Notes: a model not told the origin generated them from the sequence alone. A DNA stretch of 64,000 bases from JABCPE02 sp963518845 (GCA_963518845.1 CAUQKV010000002.1:70738-134737), one strand, 5' to 3'. Positions 8,715 through 17,767 are shown, counted from the first letter of the stretch. Numbers and translations: made by a program.

Positions 8715-9218
8715 TTATTTAAGTCCTAATTCTTTTTTTACTGCTGCAGTAGCATCTGCTCCACCTCTGTAAATAAGACCAACTGTATTAGTATCGAATA
8801 CAAAATCCCATCCGTTAGCTTTTGCTACTTTTGCTACAGCATCATTCACTTTCTTTTCAATAGGTGCATATGCCTCGTTTTGTCTCTTAGCTAAGTCTTG
8901 CTGAGCTACTTGAGTCATTTGCTGAATATTTTGTTGTAATTTTTGCAATTCTTGGTTTCTTTCTTCATTTACCTTTTGAGTTTGCTTAGGAGCTTCTTCT
9001 TGGTATTTTTTGAATTTAGCTTCAGCAGCTGTCATTTGCTTTTCGATTTCAGCTTGTTTAGTTTTGCTGAAAGCTTCTAGTTGCTGGTCAGCTTTTTTCT
9101 TCTCTGGCATTAGGTTCAAGATTTCTGCAACATCTAGAGTTGCTAGTTTCTGAGCGCTAACTGTTCCGAAAGACATTAAAAACATTGCTAATGCAAATAA
9201 TAAACCTGATTTTTTCAT
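8715..9218 (-). CDS. OmpH/Skp-family periplasmic chaperone (second copy)
   Basis: 167 residues. The signal peptide (MKKSGLLFALAMFLMSFGTVSAQ) is followed by the OmpH core KLATLDVAEILNLMPE. A long charged, Gln/Lys-rich helical tentacle region (about 40-120) comes next, then a C-terminal strand region. Skp trimers hold unfolded outer-membrane proteins in the periplasm. It lies 24 bases after the other OmpH gene and behind bamA, the standard Bacteroidota arrangement for outer-membrane assembly, and ends at a strong terminator. Confidence 0.9.
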   Translation of the reverse strand: MKKSGLLFALAMFLMSFGTVSAQKLATLDVAEILNLMPEKKKADQQLEAFSKTKQAEIEKQMTAAEAKFKKYQEEAPKQTQKVNEERNQELQKLQQNIQQMTQVAQQDLAKRQNEAYAPIEKKVNDAVAKVAKANGWDFVFDTNTVGLIYRGGADATAAVKKELGLK

Positions 9219-9242
9219 AACTTTTGATTAAATTTAATATTC

Positions 9243-9830
9243 TTATTTTTTATTTTTCTTGGAATTATTTTTTTCCTTTTTATTTTCTTTATCCTTTTCT
9301 CCATCTTTTGGGTTGTCCCTCATCAGGAGATCCAGCACCATCTTGGTGTAGTCATACCTTTTATCAGTGAATAGTACACTGCTGTCAGAACTTCTATCAA
9401 GAATTATGCCTAAATCATTTTTTTCGGCAATAGTTCTGATAGCGTTCCACACTTTTTCTTGGAAAGGCTGAACTACTTTGGCTCTGAATGTGTTGATTTC
9501 CCCTTGTGCAGTGAATTTTTCTTTCAAATGAGCCTGCACTTTTTTCTCCAAATCAGCCACTTCTTTTTCCCTTGTTTTCAGCTGTTCTCCTACTAAAAGG
9601 ATTCTTTCATTATCAAAGAGTTCTTTCTTTTTGTTGTAGTTTGACTGCAAGGAATCCAGCTGCATCTGCCAATACTTTATCTGTTTGTTAAATCTTTCAT
9701 CAGCTTCCTTGTATTCAGGAAGACTTTTTAAGATAAAATCAGAATCTACCACGCCAATTTTCTGTGCCGAAGATACTACAAATCCCCCAAACATGAAAAT
9801 TATTCCTAAAAATAATGTGTATTTTCTCAT
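9243..9830 (-). CDS. OmpH/Skp-family periplasmic chaperone (first copy)
   Basis: 195 residues from the ATG at 9830, which opens a clear signal peptide (MRKYTLFLGIIFMFGGFVVSSAQ). An upstream in-frame start at 9878 would lie inside bamA and bury the signal. The OmpH core begins KIGVVDSDFILKSLPEYKEADE, then a coiled-coil tentacle region (about 55-120) and the strand segment DLGIILDRSSDSSVLFTD. The C-terminus is an unusual Lys/Glu/Asn tail (about 25 residues, almost only K, E, N, D). It starts 11 bases after bamA. The two OmpH copies have clearly diverged and may form different trimers or mixed ones. Confidence 0.88.
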   Translation of the reverse strand: MRKYTLFLGIIFMFGGFVVSSAQKIGVVDSDFILKSLPEYKEADERFNKQIKYWQMQLDSLQSNYNKKKELFDNERILLVGEQLKTREKEVADLEKKVQAHLKEKFTAQGEINTFRAKVVQPFQEKVWNAIRTIAEKNDLGIILDRSSDSSVLFTDKRYDYTKMVLDLLMRDNPKDGEKDKENKKEKNNSKKNKK

Positions 9831-9841
9831 TTTTATATCTT

Positions 9842-12364
9842 TTATAGTGATTGATTCATCAAGAAGTGAGTCTGCCATCCTGAAGGAGAATTAGATGTAG
9901 AATAAGGCAGTTTATCAATTCCATAAGCAAAATCAAATCCGATAAGCCCGAATGCTCCCATATAGATTCTCACACCTACACCCACAGATCTCTGTAATTT
10001 GAACGGATTATAAGTGTTAAATCCTTTCCATGTGTTACCTCCTTCAGCAAAAGCCAATCCGTAGATTTTAGCTGTTTGGTTCATAGAAATAGGGTATCTC
10101 AGCTCAAGAGCAAATCTGTTGTACAAAATACCACCACCAGTAGGAGTTACATCCGTAGATGTTCCACCTGATGTAGATGGGTCATCATATCCACGAAGTG
10201 GGATAAGTTCTCTACCATCATATCTACCACTGTATAGCCCTGTCCCCCCCATGTAGAAACGCTCAAAAGGAGGTGCTCCCAGCTGCTTATTATACCCATG
10301 AAGGAATCCCATCTCTGCACTACTTCTTAATACTAATTTACCTAAAATTTCATTATAAGCATCAGCTTTGAATTTTATCTTGTAGTATTCCATCCATCTG
10401 TATTTATCAGCAGTAGACATAGTGGAATAATCCTTATTACCAAATGATGAATAAGGTGGAGTGAATTTAGCTGACAACTCTATATTAGAACCCGTAGTAG
10501 GGAATATAGGGTCATACCCAGCAGAGTTTCTGCTTAAACTTACATTAAATGCAAAGTTGTTCGCTGTACCGTGCGTTAGGGTTTCTTCCCCAAAATAGAA
10601 TGTATAATTATTAAAACTATATCTCTGGTAAGAAAGTCCTGTATAAAGTGAAAAATAGTTATCAGGCCATTCTAGAAGTTTATTAAGCCCAACAGATGCT
10701 GATAAAATGTTTAACTTCATAGGGGTACCATAATAATCAGAATATTTCACACGAGAGTGGCTGAAACTTACAGACAAAGCAGTAGGTCTCTTTCCGAAAA
10801 GCCACGGCTCTACGAATGATGCACTATAAGTCTGGAAATACTGCCCAGCCTGTGCTTGTAGAGAAAGTGTTTGTCCATCTCCTTGAGGAATTAACTTGTT
10901 AAACTTCAAGAATTTTCTCAAAGAGAAGTTGTTGAAAGTCAGCCCTAATGTACCGATGAAAGTGTTTCCACCATATCCTGCCTGAAGCTGGATTTGTGAA
11001 GAACCTTTTTCCTCTAATGTCCAATGGATATCCACCGTGTTATCCTGTGGGTTTGGTTTTATCTCTTGTCCGATTTTTTGAGGGTCAAAGAACTGCATCC
11101 CTGCTAAATCGAAATAAGTTCTTTTGATGTCACTCTTAGAGAAAAGTTTCCCAGGGCGTGTTCTCAATGCACGAAGGATAACATGGTCATGGGTAGTGGT
11201 GTTTCCAGACCAAGTAACTTTGTTCCAAGTTGCTCTTTCGCCCTCTGTGATACGGATTTCTAGATTGATAGAATCCCCCTCCACAGACTTTTCTATCGGA
11301 GTAATGTTAGAGAAAAGATAACCGCTATTCATGTATAATGATTTCAAATCAGAATCATCATCCTTACCGCCGTCTTCTCCTACTTTTTTATTAAATCCTA
11401 CGGCATCATAGATGTCTCCTTTTTTGTATCCCAAAAGTCTTTGTAGTGTTTCTGTGGAGAAAACAGTATTTCCGTAGAATTCTATATTTCCAATATAGTA
11501 TTTTTTTCCTTCTTCTAATTTTACTTTGATATCAAAACCTTTGTCACTTCTCGTTATAGTATCAGAAATGATTTTAGCATCTCTGTAACCTAATGAGTTA
11601 TAGTAGCTTATCAAATTATGTTTGTCTTCCTCGTATTTTTCTTTTATGAGTTTAGATGGTTTAAGAATACCAGCGAAAAATCTTTTTTGTTTAGTATTTT
11701 TAAATCCTTTTTTTCTAAGCTTTTTAGAAGAAATATTTTCATTTCCTTCAAAGTTGATACTTTCTATTTTTACTTTTTTCCCTTTATCAACTTCAATGGT
11801 CCAATCTACCAAATTTGGGTCTTCGCCGTTTGGTTTTTCTTGGATATTGATTTTAGCATCCGCAAATCCTTTTTTAATGTATTGTTGAGGGATTTTATTT
11901 TGAAGCGTAGAAACTAAATTTTCAGTAATTTTTGTTCCAGGTTTTAGGTCGTTTTCCTTAATTAACTTTTCATTTTGGGATTTTTTTATGCCTTTTCCTG
12001 TGAATTTAATATCTTTAAGCTCCTTCAAATCCTGTAAAGCAAATCTCAGAACCACCTGTTCTCCATTTACGCTTTCTACATAAACTTCCACTTTTGAGAA
12101 AGAGTTCGTATCCCAAAGTTTTTTGATTGCATTACTGATTCTCTGCCCAGGTATTTCCACAACTTCTCCTTTGTAGAGACCTGTAAATTTTAATATTTGC
12201 TCAGGAGTGTATTTTTTCACACCATCTACAACGATTCCCTGAAGGGTATAACTTCCGCTTTGTTTTTCAGAAATCTGTGTTGCATTTTCTTTTTGGGTAA
12301 TCTGTCCTTGAACCTGAGTTGCAGATGCCACTAGAAGGATAATTGGCAATATTTTAAAATTCAT
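9842..12364 (-). CDS. bamA: outer membrane protein assembly factor BamA
   Basis: 840 residues. Signal peptide (to about residue 20), then POTRA repeats to about 460 (for example GTKITENLVSTLQNKIPQQYIKKGF and WNKVTWSGNTTTHDHVILRALRTRPG). A 16-strand barrel follows to the C-terminus, with the surface-plug motif PLRGYDD in the region before the last strands. BamA folds and inserts outer-membrane beta-barrels. The run uppS - bamA - ompH - ompH is the conserved Bacteroidota order. The last residue is Leu (THFLMNQSL) rather than the common terminal Phe of outer-membrane barrels. Confidence 0.95.
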   Translation of the reverse strand: MNFKILPIILLVASATQVQGQITQKENATQISEKQSGSYTLQGIVVDGVKKYTPEQILKFTGLYKGEVVEIPGQRISNAIKKLWDTNSFSKVEVYVESVNGEQVVLRFALQDLKELKDIKFTGKGIKKSQNEKLIKENDLKPGTKITENLVSTLQNKIPQQYIKKGFADAKINIQEKPNGEDPNLVDWTIEVDKGKKVKIESINFEGNENISSKKLRKKGFKNTKQKRFFAGILKPSKLIKEKYEEDKHNLISYYNSLGYRDAKIISDTITRSDKGFDIKVKLEEGKKYYIGNIEFYGNTVFSTETLQRLLGYKKGDIYDAVGFNKKVGEDGGKDDDSDLKSLYMNSGYLFSNITPIEKSVEGDSINLEIRITEGERATWNKVTWSGNTTTHDHVILRALRTRPGKLFSKSDIKRTYFDLAGMQFFDPQKIGQEIKPNPQDNTVDIHWTLEEKGSSQIQLQAGYGGNTFIGTLGLTFNNFSLRKFLKFNKLIPQGDGQTLSLQAQAGQYFQTYSASFVEPWLFGKRPTALSVSFSHSRVKYSDYYGTPMKLNILSASVGLNKLLEWPDNYFSLYTGLSYQRYSFNNYTFYFGEETLTHGTANNFAFNVSLSRNSAGYDPIFPTTGSNIELSAKFTPPYSSFGNKDYSTMSTADKYRWMEYYKIKFKADAYNEILGKLVLRSSAEMGFLHGYNKQLGAPPFERFYMGGTGLYSGRYDGRELIPLRGYDDPSTSGGTSTDVTPTGGGILYNRFALELRYPISMNQTAKIYGLAFAEGGNTWKGFNTYNPFKLQRSVGVGVRIYMGAFGLIGFDFAYGIDKLPYSTSNSPSGWQTHFLMNQSL

Positions 12365-12391
12365 GTGATTTTTCCTTAAATTCTACTTTTA

Positions 12392-13141
12392 CTACTTGTT
12401 TTCTAACTGCTCACTTATTTTACCGAATCGGCGTTCTTTAGTTTGATAGTCTAAAATGCATTGGAAAAAAGTTTCTTTGGTAAAGTCTGGCCATAAAACA
12501 TCTATAAACTGCATCTCTGCATAAGCAATCTGCCATAGCAGGAAATTACTAACCCGAACTTCTCCACTTGTTCTAATAAGTAAATCTACTGGTGGAATTT
12601 CCTTGGTATATAGATGCTGTTCAAAAAGTTTTTCATCAATATCATTTTGATTAATATCTCCATTTTTTACCTTTTTACACAGTTCTTTTACAGCATTTAG
12701 TATTTCTTTTTGTGAACCATAGCTTAGAGCTAGTGTAAGGTTTCCTTTGGTGTTATTTTTAGTAAGCTCCATGATATTATAGAGCTGGTTTCTTACATCT
12801 TCTGGTAGTGCTTCTAAATCTCCTATGGCACGGATTCTAATTCCTTTTGAAAAAATCTCTTCAGCCTCCTGTAACAATGTAGAAGAAAGTAGATTCATAA
12901 GTGTATCTACTTCCTCCGTTGGTCTGTTCCAGTTTTCCGTTGAAAAAGTATAAAGCGTAAGATAAGGAATACCCACTTCATTACAAGCACTGATAGCCTC
13001 TCTTACAGCTTTTATGGCATTTTTATGCCCAAAAGTTCTTTCTTTATTTTGTGATTTTGCCCACCTGCCATTGCCATCCATAATGATGGCAACATGCTTG
13101 GGCAGATTATCAAAATTTAACTTTTCTTTTACAGATATCAT
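12392..13141 (-). CDS. uppS: isoprenyl transferase (undecaprenyl diphosphate synthase)
   Basis: 249 residues of the cis-prenyltransferase family. The catalytic Asp22 is in IIMDGNGRWAKS, then TLYTFSTENWNRP near 80 and the C-terminal RTSGEVRVSNFLLWQIAYAE and DVLWPDF motifs. The enzyme adds isopentenyl units to farnesyl diphosphate, giving the C55 carrier lipid for peptidoglycan and surface glycans. Note GEVRVSNF where many homologues have GE.RISNF. It lies between the DUF6089 gene (8 bases upstream) and bamA (27 bases downstream), all minus strand. Confidence 0.94.
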   Translation of the reverse strand: MISVKEKLNFDNLPKHVAIIMDGNGRWAKSQNKERTFGHKNAIKAVREAISACNEVGIPYLTLYTFSTENWNRPTEEVDTLMNLLSSTLLQEAEEIFSKGIRIRAIGDLEALPEDVRNQLYNIMELTKNNTKGNLTLALSYGSQKEILNAVKELCKKVKNGDINQNDIDEKLFEQHLYTKEIPPVDLLIRTSGEVRVSNFLLWQIAYAEMQFIDVLWPDFTKETFFQCILDYQTKERRFGKISEQLENK

Positions 13142-13149
13142 TTATTTTT

Positions 13150-13941
13150 TTATTTACAATAACAAGGTGGTCTTCCAAATGCATAGGAAATACCTATTGT
13201 AACAGAGTTTAACCAATCTTTTCCTTTACCCTTGTGTCCATCCATATACTGTTGTAGAGCAGTTTCTGCAGCTGCACGGTTTGCAGGAGAAACATTATAT
13301 CTAATAGTATGATTCATCTTTTCAAGATTACTGTAATCAAGATTATCAGTAAATGTATATCTAAACATAGCCTCAGCAAAGATAGACCAGTTATATCCAA
13401 ATTTGTATTTTAGACCTAAACCAAAAGGAATACCTAAAGTCACCTTCTTCTTGTGAATATTTTCACCAGGATATGTCGTAGAAATCAAAAATCCACTACC
13501 TGATTGTGTTACAGTAGTATTAAGGTTTGGAGAATCATACATCAACCCAGAAAGCCCTGCGAAAACATATGGACTAAATTTAGTTTGATTCTTTTTTAAC
13601 TCATCATTGATAGAGAAAAAAGCATATTCAAATAAAGCAGATGCCTCCAAGATATCATTTGAAACTTTAACCCCCCCTGTATAAATATTGTCAAAGAAAG
13701 CAATATTATATGCTCCCTCAACTCTTATTCCCTGTCTTGGGTTTAGATTTCTTTTGTAAAATAAACCTATATATGTAGGCTGAACTCTCCTATTTGTTCC
13801 TCCATCAGGAAAAGATCTTATCACACTTTTAGCATCCCCTCCAACAATTGAGTATCCGCCTTTTACTCCTATTTCATGTCTTTGAGAAAATCCCATAAAC
13901 ATACACAAAGTAAACAATCCAAATGTTATGTGTTTTTTCAT
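13150..13941 (-). CDS. DUF6089-family outer-membrane beta-barrel protein
   Basis: 263 residues from the ATG at 13941, which starts a signal peptide (MKKHITFGLFTLCMFMGFSQ). An in-frame TTG further upstream adds nine residues but spoils the signal. The mature part alternates hydrophobic and polar residues (for example KYKFGYNWSIFAEAMFRYTFTDN) and ends SVTIGISYAFGRPPCYCK, like a small eight-stranded barrel. The family is conserved just before uppS-bamA in Flavobacteriia, but its function is unknown. The C-terminal CYC pair is notable. It has its own promoter at 13973-14000 and probably leads the operon. Confidence 0.8.
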   Translation of the reverse strand: MKKHITFGLFTLCMFMGFSQRHEIGVKGGYSIVGGDAKSVIRSFPDGGTNRRVQPTYIGLFYKRNLNPRQGIRVEGAYNIAFFDNIYTGGVKVSNDILEASALFEYAFFSINDELKKNQTKFSPYVFAGLSGLMYDSPNLNTTVTQSGSGFLISTTYPGENIHKKKVTLGIPFGLGLKYKFGYNWSIFAEAMFRYTFTDNLDYSNLEKMNHTIRYNVSPANRAAAETALQQYMDGHKGKGKDWLNSVTIGISYAFGRPPCYCK

Positions 13942-13972
13942 ATCTAAAATTATTTTATTTATTTTCAATTTG

Positions 13973-14000
13973 CAAATATAACTTTTTTTTAATTTATCAA
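13973..14000 (-). promoter_or_regulatory. promoter of the DUF6089-uppS-bamA-ompH operon
   Basis: On the minus strand, TTG (13998-14000), 17 bases, then TATATTTG (13973-13980). This fits the flavobacterial TTG / TAnnTTTG consensus and places the transcript start about 25 bases before the ATG. Confidence 0.7.
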
Positions 14001-14145
14001 TGTCTAAATATTGTTAAAAAACGAAAAATACTATTAAATTATTGGCTAAGAAACGAAAAACAAATTTTTACACCTGAAAATCAATGATATATAAATTCCC
14101 AAAAAACAATCTAAATTAAAAACATGATTTTTGGCATAAATTTTG

Positions 14146-14307
14146 TAATTTTGCCCCCAATGTTATAATTAGTTTTTTTAGTTGTAGTATTTCTTTTAAT
14201 CTGTTTTGAAATACTATATTTAGAATCCCTGACCATTATTGGTCAAAAGTAGATGTTAGAATCTATTAGCCATGATCCGAGAGCCAACAAATTCTCGGAT
14301 TTTTTTA
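14146..14307 (+). ncRNA. candidate small structured RNA with its own promoter and terminator
   Basis: In the 363-base gap between the DUF6089 gene and comEC, the plus strand has an exact -7 box (TAATTTTG, 14146-14153). From about 14160 it contains four hairpins. H1 is 14183-14193 with 14208-14218 (11 bp, one G-U, 14-base loop). H2 is 14230-14235 with 14240-14245. H3 is 14250-14254 with 14261-14265. H4 is 14275-14282 with 14293-14300, followed by TTTTTT. No ORF of useful length is present. This gives an RNA of about 145 nt ending at a Rho-independent terminator that points away from comEC. I cannot assign it to 6S RNA or another known class; the ends do not pair as in 6S. Nothing else is seen in the gap. 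Confidence 0.55.
14275..14307 (+). terminator. terminator of the candidate small RNA
   Basis: 8-bp stem ATCCGAGA / TCTCGGAT with a 10-base loop, then TTTTTT. The U-run is only on the plus side, so it does not serve comEC, whose stop codon overlaps its tail. Confidence 0.8.
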
Positions 14308-16080
14308 TTTTATTTCATAGATAGTTTGGTTTATTTTTAGTTTCGTCATAGGTTTTACTTTTTTTATTTCTATATTTTTTATTCTTCTGGATGTAATATA
14401 GGATTTTATAACAAAGTTATTAATTTTTTCCATATCAGCCTCATTACTTACGATAAAAATAACTTTGTCTCTTTGTTTTATTGAGACAATATTTTGTTTA
14501 AAAAAAGAATGAAGCAGTATTTCTTCCTTTTTCCAAAAATAAAAATTAGTCAATATTCTTGTGAAAATGAATAATAAAATGAAGAAAGAAAAACGCGTGA
14601 AAGTCTTTGTATTAGGCTTTTCAAAAACACTTCTCAATAAATAAACAAGCACAAATAAAATAATAAGTTCAGGAATTTGGATGGAAACATTTTCCACAAA
14701 ACTAAAATCTGTTTTTGAGAAAAAAGCAACCATATTCAGGAAAAAACTCGCGCACCAGTCATAGATTTCTAAAAGCCAATCGGGAGTAAATTCTATTCCA
14801 AACAAAATAGAAACGATAAAGGAAAAAATAATGAATCCCTGCGATACCATAATGCTGACAACATTGATAAAAACAGACATTATAGAAAACTGATGAAAGT
14901 AGAATAATATCAATGGAAGTGTGGTCAGCTGGGCGGCAAGACTTAGAGAAAATGTATTTAGAATAAATCTTATCGCTCTGTTTTTTAGGGGTTTATAATG
15001 GTTGGTAATAGGTTTGTACAGCCAAAAAATCCCAAAAACAGCCAAAAAGCTCAACTGAAAACCTACATCGAAAAGCTGCTGAGTATCAATGGAAAGTATC
15101 ATCATTCCAGCCAAAGCCAAAGAGTGCAGAAGATTAGGTTTTCTCTGCAAAAAAATCATAATATAATAGACTGTAATCATGATGCACGAACGCACCACAG
15201 AATTTCCATAATCGATGAATATTGCAAATCCCCAGATAACAGCCAATGAAATATAAATCGGAATATTTCTGTATTTCACCGAAAAAATAGGGTTTAAAAT
15301 GAATAAAATCATCAAGAAAATAATTGCCATATGAGAACCTGAAATCGCCAAAATATGGATTAAGCCAGTTTTGCTGAAATGATTGATGATTTCTTGGTCT
15401 ATTTCCGTTCGGTCGGCGAGGATTATTCCTTTTAAAATCGCTTTATTCTGCGGTTGAAGGCTGGAATTATCTATTCTAAAAAGCAAATCCAGTCGTTTTT
15501 GCTTTATTTTATCAGCGAAACTTACAGATTCTTTCTTTTTGAATGAAATTTCATCAGGAATAAAGCCTTGATAATGAATATTTTGCCGAGCTAAATATTT
15601 TTGATAATCAAACTGAAAATCGTACTGTGGTTTTTGGGTAGGATTGAGATAAGCCTCGGCTGAATAAAAATGCAGAAAATCCAGCTCTTTCTGTTCTTTC
15701 GGGATAGAAACCACAGCCGAAAAAGGTTTTTCAAAATTAAGAATTACAACTTCATAGCGTTTGTTTCTTTCGTTGGAGTTCAGTTTTTTGCTGAGCTGAA
15801 AAACAATTTTTACGGTTTTATTTTTCTCAAAATCAAAATTTTGAATAGAATTTGAATTGAGAAAGTGCAGAAAAATTCCAATGCTGAAAAACAAAAATAC
15901 CAAAAACGCCGATTTCAGTTTGTCAAAAAAGAAATTTCGGATAAAAAATCCCGCTAAAAATCCTACAATGCCTAAAACTAATGTGGCAGCCGCTCCCCCA
16001 AAAGGGAAATCAAATTTGTCTTGAAAGAAAATTCCTAATCCAAAACTGATGGCGCAAATTAGCAAGGGCTGTTTGTTCAT
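14305..16080 (-). CDS. comEC: ComEC/Rec2-family DNA uptake channel
   Basis: 591 residues. Three N-terminal hydrophobic segments, a soluble OB-like region (about 90-190, DUF4131), then the Competence domain with many membrane helices (about 215-500). The signature GLIHILAISGSHMAIIF at about 230 and the GNSVVRSCIMITVYYIM stretch are typical. ComEC forms the inner-membrane pore for single-stranded DNA in natural transformation. The C-terminal metallo-beta-lactamase-like nuclease domain of many homologues is absent; only a short soluble tail (about 515-591) remains. Its ATG overlaps the lpxB stop (ATGA), indicating translational coupling. Confidence 0.88.
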   Translation of the reverse strand: MNKQPLLICAISFGLGIFFQDKFDFPFGGAAATLVLGIVGFLAGFFIRNFFFDKLKSAFLVFLFFSIGIFLHFLNSNSIQNFDFEKNKTVKIVFQLSKKLNSNERNKRYEVVILNFEKPFSAVVSIPKEQKELDFLHFYSAEAYLNPTQKPQYDFQFDYQKYLARQNIHYQGFIPDEISFKKKESVSFADKIKQKRLDLLFRIDNSSLQPQNKAILKGIILADRTEIDQEIINHFSKTGLIHILAISGSHMAIIFLMILFILNPIFSVKYRNIPIYISLAVIWGFAIFIDYGNSVVRSCIMITVYYIMIFLQRKPNLLHSLALAGMMILSIDTQQLFDVGFQLSFLAVFGIFWLYKPITNHYKPLKNRAIRFILNTFSLSLAAQLTTLPLILFYFHQFSIMSVFINVVSIMVSQGFIIFSFIVSILFGIEFTPDWLLEIYDWCASFFLNMVAFFSKTDFSFVENVSIQIPELIILFVLVYLLRSVFEKPNTKTFTRFSFFILLFIFTRILTNFYFWKKEEILLHSFFKQNIVSIKQRDKVIFIVSNEADMEKINNFVIKSYITSRRIKNIEIKKVKPMTKLKINQTIYEIK

Positions 16081-17189
16081 AGTAGTTTTGTGATGATTTC
16101 TGCAGCGCGCTCACTCGCTCCCTTACCTCCAAGGAGATGGTTTAGTTTTTCGTATTCGTTTAGGATTTTTTCTCTTGGCTCTGGATTTAAGATTTTTTCT
16201 AATTCAGATTTTATATTTTCTGTTGTTAAATCATTTTGTATCAGTTCTTTAACGACTTCTTTATTCATTATTAAATTGACCAAAGAAATAAATTTAATGT
16301 GTTTTACCAGTCTTTTTGCGATTTGGTAAGAAACCCAGCTTCCGCGGTAGCAGACCACTTCTGGGATTTTTAGAAGGGCGGTTTCCAGTGTTGCTGTTCC
16401 AGAGGTTACCAGGGCTGCTTTGGAAGAACGAAGCAAATCATAAGTTTTATTGGACACAAAATGCACATCATCCGTCAAAAATTCATCATAAAATTCTTTT
16501 GGCAGAGAAGGTGCTCCTGCTATAACGAACTGATAATCTTTGAAATGAGAAGTCACACTGAGCATCAGTCCAAGCATTTTTCTTATCTCTTGTTTTCGGC
16601 TGCCTGGGAGCAGTGCGATGATTTCCCTGTTGTCCAAGTTGTTTTGTTTCTTAAATTCTTGGCTGTCAATTGGTTTTAGGTTTGAAATGGCATCCAAAAG
16701 AGGATGTCCCACAAAGTGGGCTTTCACAGAATGTTTTTTGTAAAAATCCTCTTCGAAAGGGAGGATTACCAGCATTTCATCTACATATTTTTTGATGGTT
16801 TCTACGCGGCCTTCCTTCCAAGCCCAAAGCTGTGGAGAAATATAATATACAACCTTGATTCCTAATGATTTAGCAAACTTTGCGATTCTTAGGTTAAAGC
16901 CAGGGTAATCCACCAAAATAAGGACATCTGGCTGGTATTTTTTTATGTCTTCTTTACAAAATTTGATGTTTCTCAGAATAGTTTTAAGATTTAAAACCAC
17001 TTCCAAGAATCCCATGAAAGCGAGGTCTTTGTAATGTTTTACCAATGTTCCACCTACTTCTTTCATTAGATCGCCTCCCCAAAATCTGAACTCCGCATCG
17101 GGTTCTTTTTTTAGGATGGCTTTCATTAGATTAGAGCCGTGTAAATCCCCTGAAGCTTCTCCTGAGATGATATAATATTTTTTAGACAT
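16077..17189 (-). CDS. lpxB: lipid-A-disaccharide synthase
   Basis: 370 residues of GT19. The start KYYIISGEASGDLHGSNLMKAI and the later YYISPQLWAWKEGRVETIKKYVDEMLVILPFEEDFY and LLPGSRKQEI are diagnostic. LpxB joins UDP-diacylglucosamine and lipid X to give the lipid A disaccharide at the inner membrane. The other early lipid A genes are in the operon at 41-46 kb, so this one is separate. It is coupled to comEC by a 4-base overlap. The DUF2480 gene is divergent. Confidence 0.95.
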   Translation of the reverse strand: MSKKYYIISGEASGDLHGSNLMKAILKKEPDAEFRFWGGDLMKEVGGTLVKHYKDLAFMGFLEVVLNLKTILRNIKFCKEDIKKYQPDVLILVDYPGFNLRIAKFAKSLGIKVVYYISPQLWAWKEGRVETIKKYVDEMLVILPFEEDFYKKHSVKAHFVGHPLLDAISNLKPIDSQEFKKQNNLDNREIIALLPGSRKQEIRKMLGLMLSVTSHFKDYQFVIAGAPSLPKEFYDEFLTDDVHFVSNKTYDLLRSSKAALVTSGTATLETALLKIPEVVCYRGSWVSYQIAKRLVKHIKFISLVNLIMNKEVVKELIQNDLTTENIKSELEKILNPEPREKILNEYEKLNHLLGGKGASERAAEIITKLL

Positions 17190-17210
17190 TTTATTTTAGT
17201 AAAAAAGATT

Positions 17211-17218
17211 TATTTTTG
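17211..17218 (+). promoter_or_regulatory. flavobacterial -7 box (TATTTTTG)
   Basis: Exact TAnnTTTG match 21 bases upstream of the DUF2480 start, within the lpxB/DUF2480 divergent spacer. No convincing -33 element. Confidence 0.4.
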
Positions 17219-17238
17219 CTCAAATATAAATAAATAAT

Positions 17239-17748
17239 ATGTCAGAGCAAGGAGAAATTGTAAATAAAGTTGCGAATAGCGGACTGGTAAACATAGATGT
17301 TGCTGAATTTTGTCCAAAAGGGAAGCGTTTGGGTATTAACCTGAAAGACTTTCTATATGAAGGACTTATATTAAAAGAAAAAGACTTCCGTGAGCAGGTG
17401 GAAAATCTAGATGTGGAAATTTATGAAAATGCCTTTGTCTATCTCTATTGTTCCACGGATGCTATTGTTCCACTTTGGGCGTATTTTTTACTTACATCTA
17501 AATTGGAGGGCGTTGCTAAAAAGATAGTTTTTGGTTCGCTGGATGAGCTGGAATTGATTTTGTTTCATGAAGAAATTCAGAAATTTGATTTTTCTGATTA
17601 TAAGGACAAAAGAGTTCTCATCAGAGGTTGCAGTGAAGTGGAAATTCCTACCAATGCTTATGTAGAGCTGGTTCAAAAACTAAAACCACTAGTGAAATCA
17701 CTGATGTTTGGAGAGGCGTGCAGCAGTGTTCCTATTTATAAAAAATAA
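17239..17748 (+). CDS. DUF2480-family protein
   Basis: 169-residue soluble protein with no signal peptide or membrane segment. It matches the DUF2480 family of Bacteroidota by its start (EIVNKVANSGLVNIDVAEF), the central VYLYCSTDAIVPLWAYFLL block, and the end LKSLMFGEACSSVPIYKK. Function is unknown. Conserved Cys and acidic residues (RGCSEVEIP, FGEACSSVP) could form an active or metal site; that is inference. It stands alone between the divergent lpxB and the convergent DUF6702 gene. Confidence 0.8.
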   Translation: MSEQGEIVNKVANSGLVNIDVAEFCPKGKRLGINLKDFLYEGLILKEKDFREQVENLDVEIYENAFVYLYCSTDAIVPLWAYFLLTSKLEGVAKKIVFGSLDELELILFHEEIQKFDFSDYKDKRVLIRGCSEVEIPTNAYVELVQKLKPLVKSLMFGEACSSVPIYKK

Positions 17749-17767
17749 AAGCATAGAAATAAAAAAA

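Noticed and set aside
14146..14307. 6S RNA identity for the intergenic RNA
   Set aside because: The 5' and 3' ends do not form the long closing stem of 6S RNA; the structure reads as separate hairpins.
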